NCBI GenBank assembly: GCA_027604505.1
Contig: JADIIX010000243.1
Location: forward strand, 1 to 21,488
Direction of reading: 5' to 3'
DNA length: 21,488 bases
Source of the DNA: Gonapodya sp. JEL0774
Lineage: Eukaryota > Monoblepharomycota > Monoblepharidomycetes > Monoblepharidales > Gonapodyaceae
A program made the position numbers and the translations under genes. This document shows, piece by piece, positions 11,201 through 20,568 of the stretch (its first letter is position 1; every line of letters begins with the position of its first letter). Below the pieces are notes generated by a model, which worked only from the letters and a program-made list of their open reading frames with translations, did not search any database and had not been told where the DNA came from.

Positions 11201-14200
11201 AGTGCTTCCTTCCATCTGTTAGACCCTGCAGTTCGCAAAGTTGCTGTTAATCCACGAAGCCCAAAATCATAATGATCTTGTTTTGAGAGCTGCTGTTGTG
11301 ACAGGCGAAACAGACTTTCCACTTTCTTAGCTAAGATTTTGCAATTTGAGAACCCTTGGGCAAACAGCATATTTTCTGCGATCAGGACTGAATCTGGTAC
11401 CATCATGGAGACAGGACGAAAGAGGCTTTTGAGATTATCAGGCAGTTCAACTCGACCAGCATAACCAGGATTCATTGTTATGAAAATTCCACATGAAAAC
11501 TTCAGAGGGATCTCTTGTCCATCCAGCACAAAAGTGGCTGCCCTAAGAGGCACACCTTTCAACAGCTGGTGTATGATATTTCAAGGAAAACCACTTACTT
11601 GTGTGAGATGGCTTTTAGAACACAGTTAATTTGCAGAGCCACAACACTCAGAACTTCAATATCAATTCGATTGAATTCATCAAAGCATCCCCATGCCCCA
11701 GTTTGAGCAAGGCCTGAAAACATTCTGCCCATAGACTTGTAATCTAATCCCTCAGAACAGTTTTGGACAATTACATAGTAGCCCAATGCTTTCCCAAGGT
11801 CCTTGACTGTCTCAGTTTTCCCAGTTCCTGCAGGTCCCTGTGGACTGCCACCACGATGTAAATGTAATGCAGTTGTGAGTGTCATGTAACATCTGTCTGT
11901 AAGTGGTGTGATCACAAGGCGACCACTGTTGCCCAAGTACTCATATCCATATCGAAAAGTAGTATTTGTCTGCCTCACAAAGCAGTCATCCTCATCACGA
12001 TCCCAAACAAACCTCATCTGACTGAGCCACTCAAATGCCAATGGATTTGTACAGTTAGACTTATGAAGTTTTTCAATAACATCCCTTGAGTGAACCTTGA
12101 AAATAAAACAGTTAATGAATCATAGTTGGTATAGAATTAAAGGAGCACCCACTTCAATTGTTATCAAAGCAGTGAGCTTTTTCCTTTCCACTGATGTCAA
12201 AGGGGCCTTGACCATATCAACCAACCGTTTCAAAGAAGATACATTAGCTTTCTTCAGAGTTTTAAGTGCTTTAAGCTCCCCTCCTTCAACCTCAAACAGT
12301 GCCCTCACACAGTCTGCAGTCCAATTTATTAGGGAGACTGTGATGAGCATTTGTCCTGGCCACTCTTTTAGCCACTTGTCTCTTTTCACTTTCTTGGAGT
12401 TTGACAGGCAATTGGAGAGAGATTCCTTCAAGCTTGCTCTCATGTTTCTCTCAACCTCCAAGAGCCAACCTTCCACAGGCCCTTCAAGTAAGACATTTCG
12501 TTGGTAGGGAACATACTCTCCATCTGCAGAGTGCATTCCTTGGGCCTCAAACTGATGATGAGTGTCTTGGGACTGCGAGAGTTCCAACTTGACCAAGTTA
12601 TCAAAGCACTTCTTCAGGTGTGCTTGGACAGTGTTTGGGTCACGTCCTTGACCAAGGATCTCAAGTAAATCATCATTTGAGAGAAAGTAAAATCTTGGAA
12701 ACGCCTGTCTTTTTGTTTCAAGGTATGACTCAAGAGACTTCTGAATACCATCCAATTTCAATGCTAGTGCCTCAAGAATAGCTATAAGGTCTTCCTGTTG
12801 ACAAGTCCTCAAAACATTCTTGTCCACTCTAATGCCGGTGACAATAGATTTCCAAGAAGTATTTACTGCGTCAAAAGTTGCTGATTCTCCAGGAAGCTGC
12901 TTTCTAATATCCTCTGATCCAACAAAAATGCTCTCCAAATATGTCCACTGCTTCTGTACCTGAAGCAAAAGTTCAGTAGTCTCTACGATCTTGGAAAGGA
13001 GTCCTTCCCAAAACTGGACCTCCTGCTCAAATGCTACAAAGTACTTAGAGCTTTTCATTGATGAAAGAATTACTTGATTATCCTCTAGCACTTCAAATAT
13101 GGAGTCAGTACTTCGAATTTTGTACATTTGCTTGTCATCTGCCTTGGCTACCAGGTCAAACTCAAGAGTTTCCCACACTTCTTTCACAGAGGTTAGGTCA
13201 TTTTCAATTGCAAGCTCTCTACTAGCTCCATTAGAAAGCTGTGCAATGGCTTCAGAGTATTGATCAAGACCAGCTTCTGTGATTTTCTCTAAGCTTAACT
13301 CAGTAGGTGATGGGGCTAATGATTTTCCTATCTGGTCACTCAGCTGACTCCAGTGTCTTGGCCTCATTGCAGGATTCTTCAGATCTAAAATGACTGGCAG
13401 CAATTTCTGGGTAACAACACAATTCTCTTTCAGACTAACTAAGACATCCCATTCCTTAGCACCACTTTCTCTGCTGAATCGGGCCAGTTTCTTTTGGAAC
13501 TTTTGGATTGTATCTGTCAGTTCATTATGGTCTAATGTCTGAATAGATGTACATTTCCATGATGACCAAGATCCCTCCCAGTCCTTTGCAATCTGCCAAA
13601 TCTGTTGAAGCAGCTCAAGTTCATTTCCAATAGACTCTATGTCTTTAGAGGCAACATGATCGATTTTAAACACGGCAAGACCTTTGCGTAGGCTTCTTTC
13701 TTTAGCTGCTAGTTCCTGAATTTGAGATTTGAAGTCTTGTATTGTTTGCATGGCTTTACTTATGCCATTGGAGTAAGAGTAGGGTCCCTTGGCTGCAAAA
13801 TCTTCTTTTATGGATGCTACCAATTTACTAAATTCATCTACAGAGTTGATCAACTCATTCTTGAACTTTGACTTGCAATCCTGGAGCATTACATCTGCTG
13901 TATTAACAGTCTGCACAAATGCCTCCCATGCAAGTCTTAATCCTTGGAGTAATGCCTTCTCTTCTTCTTTAATCTGCACTTCATACTTTTCAAGAATCTG
14001 GTATTGTTCACTGATAGGGGCAAACTGAGCTTCAACAGATTTCATGTCATTTTGAATTTGCTCCAGAAGATTCACACTTTCTGAAAGTGCATCAAGGTTC
14101 TTGGGAGCTATTTTAAGTTTTGAGGTGTGTCTCTCAAACATTTCATGAAGAGCTCTGAGCTCTGAGCATGCACTACCATTCAGCAAGCCTGTGAGTTTAG

Positions 14201-17200
14201 CTTGCCATGCCATGCAATGACTAACCAGGGCATGTTTCAGAGGAGAACAATCTAATCGAATAAAATTGATGTTTGTTAATGTCTCTTCTTTCTGTGTGTT
14301 GTTTGCAACTTCATTATAGCGACTGATGTCAGCATCAAAAGTTGAAAGTGTGGGTTTCAACTTTGCATATCTCCGAATGAATGCGTCCTTATTGATCTCC
14401 CAGATCTCTCTATAAGTATCCCAGTTGCGAAGATAAGATTGGCACTGGGTTGCGTTTGCTGCCATGCCATTCTGGATGGAAACAAAGATCTTCAGTGTTT
14501 CATCCTCATTTGCAACACTATCATACACTTTTGCCAATCCCTTCGCAAAAAATATGTTGAACAATCTTGCAATTAGCTCTAAATGCAACTGTATTCACCT
14601 GATGATTGCTGGCAAGTCTTGGGATAATTGATATACATGAGACCATCTCTCTTGCAACCTTGTTTACAGTCTCCTCTAGAGTTGCAAAGTTTGGGCTGAA
14701 ATCCACTTTTTGCTGTTCCAGCACAACATTGACCTTGAAAAGTGGTGGTACATCACCTGGGCCATCTCGTCCTAAGATTCAAAGTAATACAAATATGTTA
14801 AGATGAAGTTTCACACTAAGGAGTGAAGAACACAAACCCTTTGGATCTCCATTCAATGCACGTGCAAGTTCAAGTAGTGACCTCCTAACTGATGTCCTCA
14901 AAGCATCTTCAACCCAGATATCAATTTTTTCAATGTAGGCACTCCATTGCTGCTGTACTTCTTTTCCATCATTTTTGAAACCTTCAAAGGCTTGGTTTAG
15001 TGTTTGACAAATGTCGTCATGGGCAGCTTTGAGTCTAGCTTTTGCCAGGATAGTATGCTGAAGTTGGTCTCTCTCAAATTCATCCAAATCATAGACATGC
15101 TTGCTCTCAATTCTCCAAAGTAGGGTTTCTGCAATGAGTTTACAGTTTCTATGCACTTTTGAGTTAGATTCACCAAAGTCTTGAACCACCCTTTGAACAT
15201 CATGTGAGTGCCGTAAGCAGTCCTTCACAAAGTAGTCTGCAATGCCCTTAGAAGACCATGTCAGTGTGGATAGCCCAGGATTAACCTTCCTATCTAAAAA
15301 TCGCATTCTTTCTTTGAAGAGATGATGCTCTTCTTGTGATAAAGAGTTGACAATACTGTTGTAATCACGAACAACAAGGAGTACATGCTCCCTGAGGACT
15401 CTCAGTTCCTCTTTCTTTGCTAAGAGTTCTTGAACATGGAAAGGTGCATCATGTTTTAGCTTTTGCCAAACAGTAACCTCCCCCATGAGTCTCAGAAGTT
15501 CCCAATCAAATTTCATGTCAAGACAGTTATCAGACTGCCTTGAGAGAAGTGTATTCTCTAACCTCTGTGCAAGGTTAGCAGGAACTGCAGCAACCCACTC
15601 AGAGTGATTCTTGTTGATGTAATCTTCAATGGCTGAGCTAGTGATCTCATATTGGATTTTGATTTCATCGAATAAGGAGCTTCTGGGCAGGTAGTAAGAT
15701 GCACTTAGCACCTGCATTGTGGATTGTATTTTTTTCAGTAATGACTTAGCCCATACACCGGAGCCAGCAAAATCTGCGTGTAAACGGTAAATTCGAGGTT
15801 CCTTCTTATGAAGCTCAAACTCCGTCTTCACACCAGAGAGCTCTGATAGAAACATGAGGTAGACATCATTTGCTTTCTTTTCAATTGTTCTTTTTATTGC
15901 ATCTTTTCTTGCAAGGTGGTGAAAAGTTTCTAAAAGCTCAATGCTGGGTTCAATTGAGGACACCCCCTCAAATGCAGATACAATGGTGTTCTGCATCATA
16001 ACTTCAAGATCTTTTATTCCTTGCTTGAATGAATTGTAGTCATCATGCCATCCTGTTGCTTTAACATCAAGAATTTGATCTTTAACAGTCCACAGATTAT
16101 CTACTTGCTTTTGGAAAGCAAGCTGAATATCTTGAAAGCCCTTTGTGACTTCAGGACCATGAGTGCCACCAAACGGGGGAATGGGAATACTGTCCCTCCC
16201 ATTTAACTTGCGAGCAAACTGCATTTGCCCTTCACACACTTCAAGGAGGTCTCGACATCTCTGTACAAAAGCATCCACTTGGGCAAATATGCTGCTGCTG
16301 TCAAGATCCCAAGGTAATTCACTGAATTTCGAGATGTGTGTAGCTGTTTCTTTGTATTTAGACTTCCAGCCCTCACCGCATTGAATGCTGTCCATTAAAC
16401 ACAAAACACTTGCATTAACATCCCCATGAAAAATATCTTCAAGAGAAATCTTGTGGCTACACCTCCTAATGATTTCATTACTGACTTTCCTGAGCAAACC
16501 AGTTAGTTTCTCTTTGGTGTTATAAAACTTAGAGTGTGACCAGATGAATCTTGCAGCAGTTAAAATCTTTGGTACAATTTCCAGAACCTGGCATGCATCA
16601 GCTCTTGAAAGCTCATTGCATGGATCTCTCAATAGAGAAAGATACTTGAGGTTGTCAACAGCCTGTACTGTATGATCTTGAATGAGATTGGACAATCTTG
16701 TAAACTGCTCTAGATATGATGACTTTGCTGCATCTAATGCGGTTATGATTTGAAGGACTTCAGGTCTTGTCAGCTGCTTGCTTAGGCCTGAAAGGTCACT
16801 GCAGCGACTATTCCAGAAGTCAATTTCCTCCAAGGGCCCAGAGTTCTCAAGAGACTCGGATGTATGCTGACTGACAACATCCTTAATTTGCCTGGTCCAG
16901 TGGATAACAAGGGATTCCAATCTTTGGCAAATTTCCCGGGAGATTGTGGCAGAGCTGATGTCAGACAAATCTTCTGGAGGGACATAAAGAACAGTCCTGC
17001 CATCCATCTGAAAGGTTGCATCAGTTAGAAAAGCCATGAACTTATGAAGTTGCCCAGCAAATTCCTTCTGCACTGTGTTGGGCTTGTTGAAATAAGCGTT
17101 CAGAGAAAGCAAAACAGTAATTGGATGTCAGAACGCAAAGTGCCTACTTCGTGAGGACGTCGAACAACATACCCAACTGTGGTTACCCAGAAATAAGGGT

Positions 17201-17718
17201 ACATAAATGCCTTGCATTAAGCGAAGCATATTTTCCAACGTTCGTCCAGAAATGGAACCATATCTGAAGTTTGCATTGTTTCGTGTTCATCAATTCATAT
17301 GGGAGCACCGACAGAAAGCAGAAGGACTCACTGGACTTTCGCATCAAAAGTCTCGACTGAAATGCGATCTTTCTCAGAGTCACGAACAAAGTACATAAGC
17401 GCATCGATTCGTGAGGCTGGGACCGTAGTATGAATGTGCAACATTTCTGGGTTCCCGCCGATGTGAAAGAGAACGCGAGACGGTCCCTTCCCAGAAACGA
17501 AATCTTCCACTACAGCATCATGTTCTGCTGTCCAGAGTTTGCGGCGGAATCGCGGTAATACAATGAGGTTTTGGAAATGTTGCGACAAAGGTGAAACATC
17601 AGGTGAGGATGCGCAACCTGAGGCTGGAAGCCGAAAGACGACGGAGTGAAGTGAGAACTATGGATTCAAAACTTGGGTACGTACAACCAGTATTCGAGGT
17701 TGCTTCGCTCGATATCAT
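3627..17718 (-). CDS. DNAH2: Axonemal inner-arm dynein heavy chain, DNAH2 (I1/f beta) type
   Basis: This is the ATP-driven microtubule motor of the two-headed I1/f inner arm of motile cilia. My model has 13 exons (minus, 5' to 3'): 17718-17685, 17617-17332, 17263-17173, 17082-14838, 14771-14599, 14540-12153, 12095-11599, 11542-5347, 5289-4795, 4729-4251, 4194-3991, 3930-3775, 3723-3627. All junctions keep frame and use GT-AG; introns are 51-90 nt. The product is 4,446 aa, against about 4,430 in vertebrate DNAH2. Visible parts are the DHC_N1 tail ([22 protein letters not shown]), the linker ([14 protein letters not shown]), six AAA modules, the stalk and the C-terminal domain ending [13 protein letters not shown]2-like blocks throughout ([53 protein letters not shown]) favour DNAH2 over other axonemal or cytoplasmic chains. 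The 34-nt first exon is the least certain part. Confidence 0.93.
7303..8235 (-). other. Dynein stalk coiled coil and microtubule-binding domain
   Basis: Residues about 3008-3318 start with [14 protein letters not shown] and form two heptad-rich helices. CC1 contains [24 protein letters not shown] and CC2 contains [21 protein letters not shown]. They flank a globular tip of about 100 residues with [32 protein letters not shown] and [14 protein letters not shown]. This is the microtubule-binding stalk of the DNAH family. It lies wholly inside the 6.2-kb exon 8. Confidence 0.92.
8872..8895 (-). other. AAA4 Walker A (GVGGSGRQ type)
   Basis: Residues about 2788-2795 read GVGGSGRQ, with Arg where a Lys is canonical. 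The GxGGSGRQS form is common in axonemal dynein AAA4 and is not a defect. The Walker B segment reads VVFLVTESQ, where relatives usually carry an Asp instead of the Glu. Confidence 0.88.
9916..9939 (-). other. AAA3 Walker A of the dynein motor
   Basis: Residues about 2440-2447 read GEVGSGKT after FLLV. AAA3 is a regulatory nucleotide site in dyneins. It is followed by [18 protein letters not shown] (Walker B), [11 protein letters not shown] and [14 protein letters not shown], all typical of axonemal chains. Confidence 0.92.
10915..10938 (-). other. AAA2 Walker A of the dynein motor
   Basis: Residues about 2107-2114 read GPTGSGKS, preceded by RHGVMIV. AAA2 binds ATP structurally in the dynein family. 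Downstream are [34 protein letters not shown] and the NGERI / [10 protein letters not shown] blocks expected of AAA2. Confidence 0.92.
11814..11837 (-). other. AAA1 Walker A (P-loop) of the dynein motor
   Basis: Residues about 1826-1833 read GPAGTGKT within [21 protein letters not shown]1 is the main ATP hydrolysis site of dynein. It follows the conserved linker end and is followed by [20 protein letters not shown] and [16 protein letters not shown], the Walker B region. All key residues are present, so the motor should be catalytically competent. Confidence 0.95.
14599..17617 (-). other. Dynein N-terminal tail (DHC_N1) coding region
   Basis: Exons 2-5 encode the tail that dimerises heavy chains and binds intermediate and light chains. 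Landmarks are [22 protein letters not shown] across the exon 3/4 junction, [46 protein letters not shown] and [18 protein letters not shown]. All are conserved in the DNAH2 family tail. The last tail exon (14771-14599) reads [20 protein letters not shown]. Neighbouring introns use GTTTGT (exon 4/5) and GTGAAT (exon 5/6) donors, which are weaker than the others but give the correct frame. Confidence 0.85.
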
Positions 17719-17797
17719 TGGTGATGCGTAAAATTGACTTGTCGCAGTTGCCCGCCCACTAAGAATTCCCCAACGTGAAATTTGTCTGGATTCTAAA
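17719..17797. promoter_or_regulatory. Shared bidirectional promoter of DNAH2 and TMEM17
   Basis: Only 79 bp separate the two proposed start codons, so both transcripts must start in or across this spacer. I see no TATA box. Its most conspicuous element is the X-box-like site at 17747-17759. The true transcription starts may extend into either first exon. If the tentative dynein exon 1 is wrong, the spacer grows to at most about 180 bp, still short enough to imply shared control. Confidence 0.6.
17747..17759 (-). promoter_or_regulatory. X-box-like (RFX) site
   Basis: On the minus strand the site reads GTGGGC-G-GGCAAC. Against the X-box consensus GTNRCC(N0-3)RGYAAC it has a perfect right half-site, a 1-base spacer and one mismatch in the left half-site. 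RFX factors control many ciliary genes in animals. The same bases include a GGGCGG GC-box and resemble an E2F site, so other factors are possible. Confidence 0.45.
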
Positions 17798-18583
17798 ATG
17801 CCGTCTCCCTTAATGATTGACTCTCAGCAATTTCAAAGTCCCGAATACTTGAATCTTGTGAAGGCTGGAAATTCAGGAGTCGGAAAATTTGGTAAAGATC
17901 TCGCTCATCTTCATATCATCACTTTCAGATGAGTGATCTCGGACAGAAACGGAGCGCATTTGCACACTTTTAGCTGGGTCATACATCACGTCTAGTCTTG
18001 CACTTCAAGTCTTGCTTCAACTTAACGTGGTTTTCTACCTGTGCTGGCTTCCGGCTGCAACTTGTATGACCTACTGGAAGGCAAGTTTCGCGCACAGCCA
18101 TAGTACAATTCTGTTTCCTTTTGTTTAACATAATGTCGTTTCCACTCTCTGTTTCTTATCCGCTTCAGGTTGTGCATTTTGCATCCTCAGTTTTTAACAG
18201 GTTCTTCCTTGTGTTTTTCGTGTTGACTTTCGCACTTCTGGAGCCGCTGCGCATTTGGCTGGGCTTCCTGGGAAATTTAAAGGAGCGAGTGTGTGTTTTT
18301 CTCACTAGTGGAATGATTCCCCCTCTCACTATTGTTGTGCGCGAGGAAGGTTCCCGAGATTGGTGGCGCGTTTCTGTTCACATGGTTCCCAATTCTCCCC
18401 CTAATTCTTTACTTCGGATACGGACAAAAGTTTATTGGAAATGGGTTCATACTACCCCTGGAGCAATCTCTGAGCATTGTATATTTTCTCATCGCCCTCC
18501 CAGAAGCCTACTTCACATGGAAGGTATTTCGACGACTTATTCGTGTGCAAGCCGCATTGTTTAGACTAGAACCATCGAACTAG
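17798..18583 (+). CDS. TMEM17: Transmembrane protein 17 (ciliary transition zone, MKS module)
   Basis: Four exons (17798-17891, 17974-18080, 18169-18288, 18350-18583) join in frame to give 184 aa; vertebrate TMEM17 is about 200 aa. The family block SSLALQ opens the first membrane segment (VLLQLNVVFYLCWLPAA). A second segment (FFLVFFVLTFALL) leads into EPLRIWLGFLGNLKERVPE, the TMEM17 signature (family form E-IRLYLGY-GNL-EKVPE). A third and a fourth hydrophobic segment follow (FLFTWFPILPLILYF; SLSIVYFLIALPEA), then a basic VFRRLIRVQAALF tail. The Transmemb_17 family also includes TMEM216 and TMEM80, but SSLALQ and NLKERVPE fit TMEM17 best. The protein sits in the transition-zone membrane with B9/MKS proteins and gates the cilium. 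Intron 2 is GC-AG. The first exon is inferred from frame and length. The gene is head to head with an axonemal dynein gene. Confidence 0.85.
18081..18168 (+). other. GC-AG intron in TMEM17
   Basis: The exon ends CTACTGGAAG and the intron begins GCAAGT, the classical strong form of the rare GC donor (AG|GCAAGT). It ends CGCTTCAG at 18168. Splicing here joins ...MTYWK to VVHFASS in frame and gives the spacing expected between the SSLALQ and EPLRIWLG blocks. No GT donor nearby keeps the frame. Confidence 0.8.
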
Positions 18584-18668
18584 TTGATGATTGAATTATT
18601 ATGTGGTTGGAGCACACTGCCTGCCACCCAGGGCAGCCAGTTGTCCGAACCCCGCTGACGCAACCGAA

Positions 18669-20549
18669 ATGAAACTCACATTCAAGACGCTCCAACAAAA
18701 ACAATTCACAGTCGATGCTGAACCTTCGGATAAGGTGAATTTGGCTCCGTACCACTGGTTCAACGGGCATGGTGAAGACGTCGTTCCTTGCAACCTCCTC
18801 TCCTTGCCGCGATCCTGGGCAATCAACTTCTCAAGATATCTGATGTGAAAGCCAAGATTGAGCAGAGCCAGGGGCACCCTGTTGCATCTCAGAAATTGAT
18901 TTACTCTGGTTCGTCGATTGTTCATGTCAGGGTTTTGGAACCCTTCCCACGAGGATAACTTGCTTTCTGGATAGGCAAGGTTCTCGCGGACGACCAGACT
19001 GTGGAGAATTACAAGATACAGGAAAAGGACTTCATGGTTATTATGGTCACGAAGGTGAGATTCCTTTCTGGTGCCCTTGTCGAGAGTCACAGACAATGTG
19101 GGGTCAATTGCATTTCCTTCATTCAGCCCAAGGCGGCTCCAGCCGCCAGCTCATCATCGGCACCAGCAGTGAGAGAAGCAGCTGCGCCAACTCCGGCGGT
19201 TGCCGCAGTGACCAGTTGTGAGTGTTGCCGAGATGGACTCTCCAACAAGGGACTAAAGGGCAATTCAATGGCAGCGACCCCGACCCCCCCGGTTGCAGTT
19301 TCTTCTCCAACACCTTCTAGTACGCCTGCTGTCACTCCTCTTGCAGCAGCTGGAACTACTCAACCGGCTACACTATTGAATTCGGGAACCACTGCCGTAC
19401 CTCCAGCGAACTCTGGGTCGATTCTCGGTACGAGTTGATCTTTCTGGATATTATCAAGTCTTTTTTGCACGTGAAATCACATCTGAATTTCCGCAGTCAC
19501 TGGTTCGGCTTTCGAGGAGTCTGTAACCAACCTGATGGCCATGGGTTTCGAGAGGGAAGAAGTGGTGCGAGCGATGCGAGCCGCCTTTAACAATCCAGAT
19601 CGAGCGGTTGAATACCTCCTCAATGTGGGTTTCCTATTTCGTGCAACTTCTGTGACTTTCCGAACCCATTCACTTCCCAGGGTATTCCTGCCAACCTTCT
19701 GCGAGAACCTGCTCCCGCTGCTGCGGCTCCCACCAGTCCGGTTCAACAAAGCAGTGTGGCTGCCGCGGGGGCAAACCCCGTCGCTGCGTCGCAGGGGCCA
19801 GGTGGGCAGTTTCAAAAGTGCATTAATGACTCGTAGCCAAACTAACGGACGTCGGCCTTCAGTGAATCTCTTTGACGCTGCGGCAATGGCACAACAACAA
19901 CAACAGAACCCGGCTGCGCAGGGAGGGGGTGGTGCTGAAGCTCTTGCTTTGTGTAAGATTCTTGTTCTTTTTGTTTCTTGGACTGTGTATGTTCATCCTT
20001 CACTCGTCCTGTCCTCTTTCTGGGCTTGGCTGATTCAGTTAGAAACAACCCACAGTTCCAGCAGCTCCGCAGTCTCGTTCAGCAGAATCCTCAACTTCTT
20101 CCGGCAGTTTTGCAGCAACTTGCACAGTCAAATCCGCAAGTTGTTCAGCTGATTAACTCAAATAGGGAAGCCTTCCTCCAGATGCTTGCTGAAGGTGACG
20201 GCGGCGAAGAGGGTGGGCAACCACCGGCAGGTGCCCAGGTGGGATTGTCACCCCCCAAGCCAATGGTAATCATCCTGACTCCGCGCGCACTTTTTCGGTA
20301 GTACATAAGCGTCACAGCGGAAGAGGCTGCTGCAATTGGACGGTTGGAGGCTCTCGGTTTTGATCGGCAGACGGTTCTCGAAGCGTACATGGCGTGTGAG
20401 AAGAACGAAGAAATGGCGGCAAACTACTTGTTTGAACGTGAGTGACGAGATCCCGAAAAACGTGCATATATTTACATGCGTGGGTGACGCTTTTCATTTG
20501 GTACATTTTGGTGTAAATATTCCTAGACGGACACGACGATGACATGTGA
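18669..20549 (+). CDS. RAD23: RAD23: ubiquitin-receptor shuttle and nucleotide-excision repair factor
   Basis: Eleven exons (18669-18734, 18836-18908, 18975-19054, 19127-19217, 19275-19427, 19497-19624, 19681-19801, 19863-19952, 20039-20238, 20302-20437, 20527-20549) join in frame to 386 aa, a normal RAD23 length. Domains in order: ubiquitin-like ([20 protein letters not shown] ... [19 protein letters not shown]), a Pro/Ala/Ser/Thr linker, UBA1 ([20 protein letters not shown]), a linker with poly-Gln, an XPC/Rad4-binding STI1-like domain ([21 protein letters not shown] ending FLQMLAEG), and UBA2 ([20 protein letters not shown]) ending in GHDDDM. It delivers polyubiquitinated proteins to the proteasome and stabilises Rad4/XPC on damaged DNA. 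Introns are 56-101 nt, all GT-AG. The 57-nt intron 4 has no stop and is a multiple of three. Confidence 0.95.
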
Positions 20550-20568
20550 AGGTGTGGAAGGGGATTGT

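Noticed and set aside
11543-11598. Acceptors at 11566 and 11556 for the exon 7/8 junction
   Set aside because: Neither gives the correct frame with the GTAAGT donor. The acceptor ending at 11543 does, and it restores the usual spacing before [13 protein letters not shown].
17187-17190. GTAACC donor at the end of dynein exon 3
   Set aside because: It gives the wrong phase. The downstream GTATGT donor (17172) keeps frame and restores the conserved GNHSWPNTV block.
3627-17718. Identity as cytoplasmic dynein 1 or IFT dynein 2
   Set aside because: The [28 protein letters not shown] and [13 protein letters not shown] blocks and the RGTAALLSL end are axonemal, and the whole protein follows DNAH2 spacing.
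18121-18564. 147-codon plus-strand open frame starting MFNIMS
   Set aside because: Its first part is intron 2 of TMEM17 and its end runs out of frame through exon 4; only the stretch 18169-18288 is real coding sequence.
19477-19815. 112-codon minus-strand open frame
   Set aside because: Antisense to RAD23 exons 6-7, crossing an intron; no recognisable motif.
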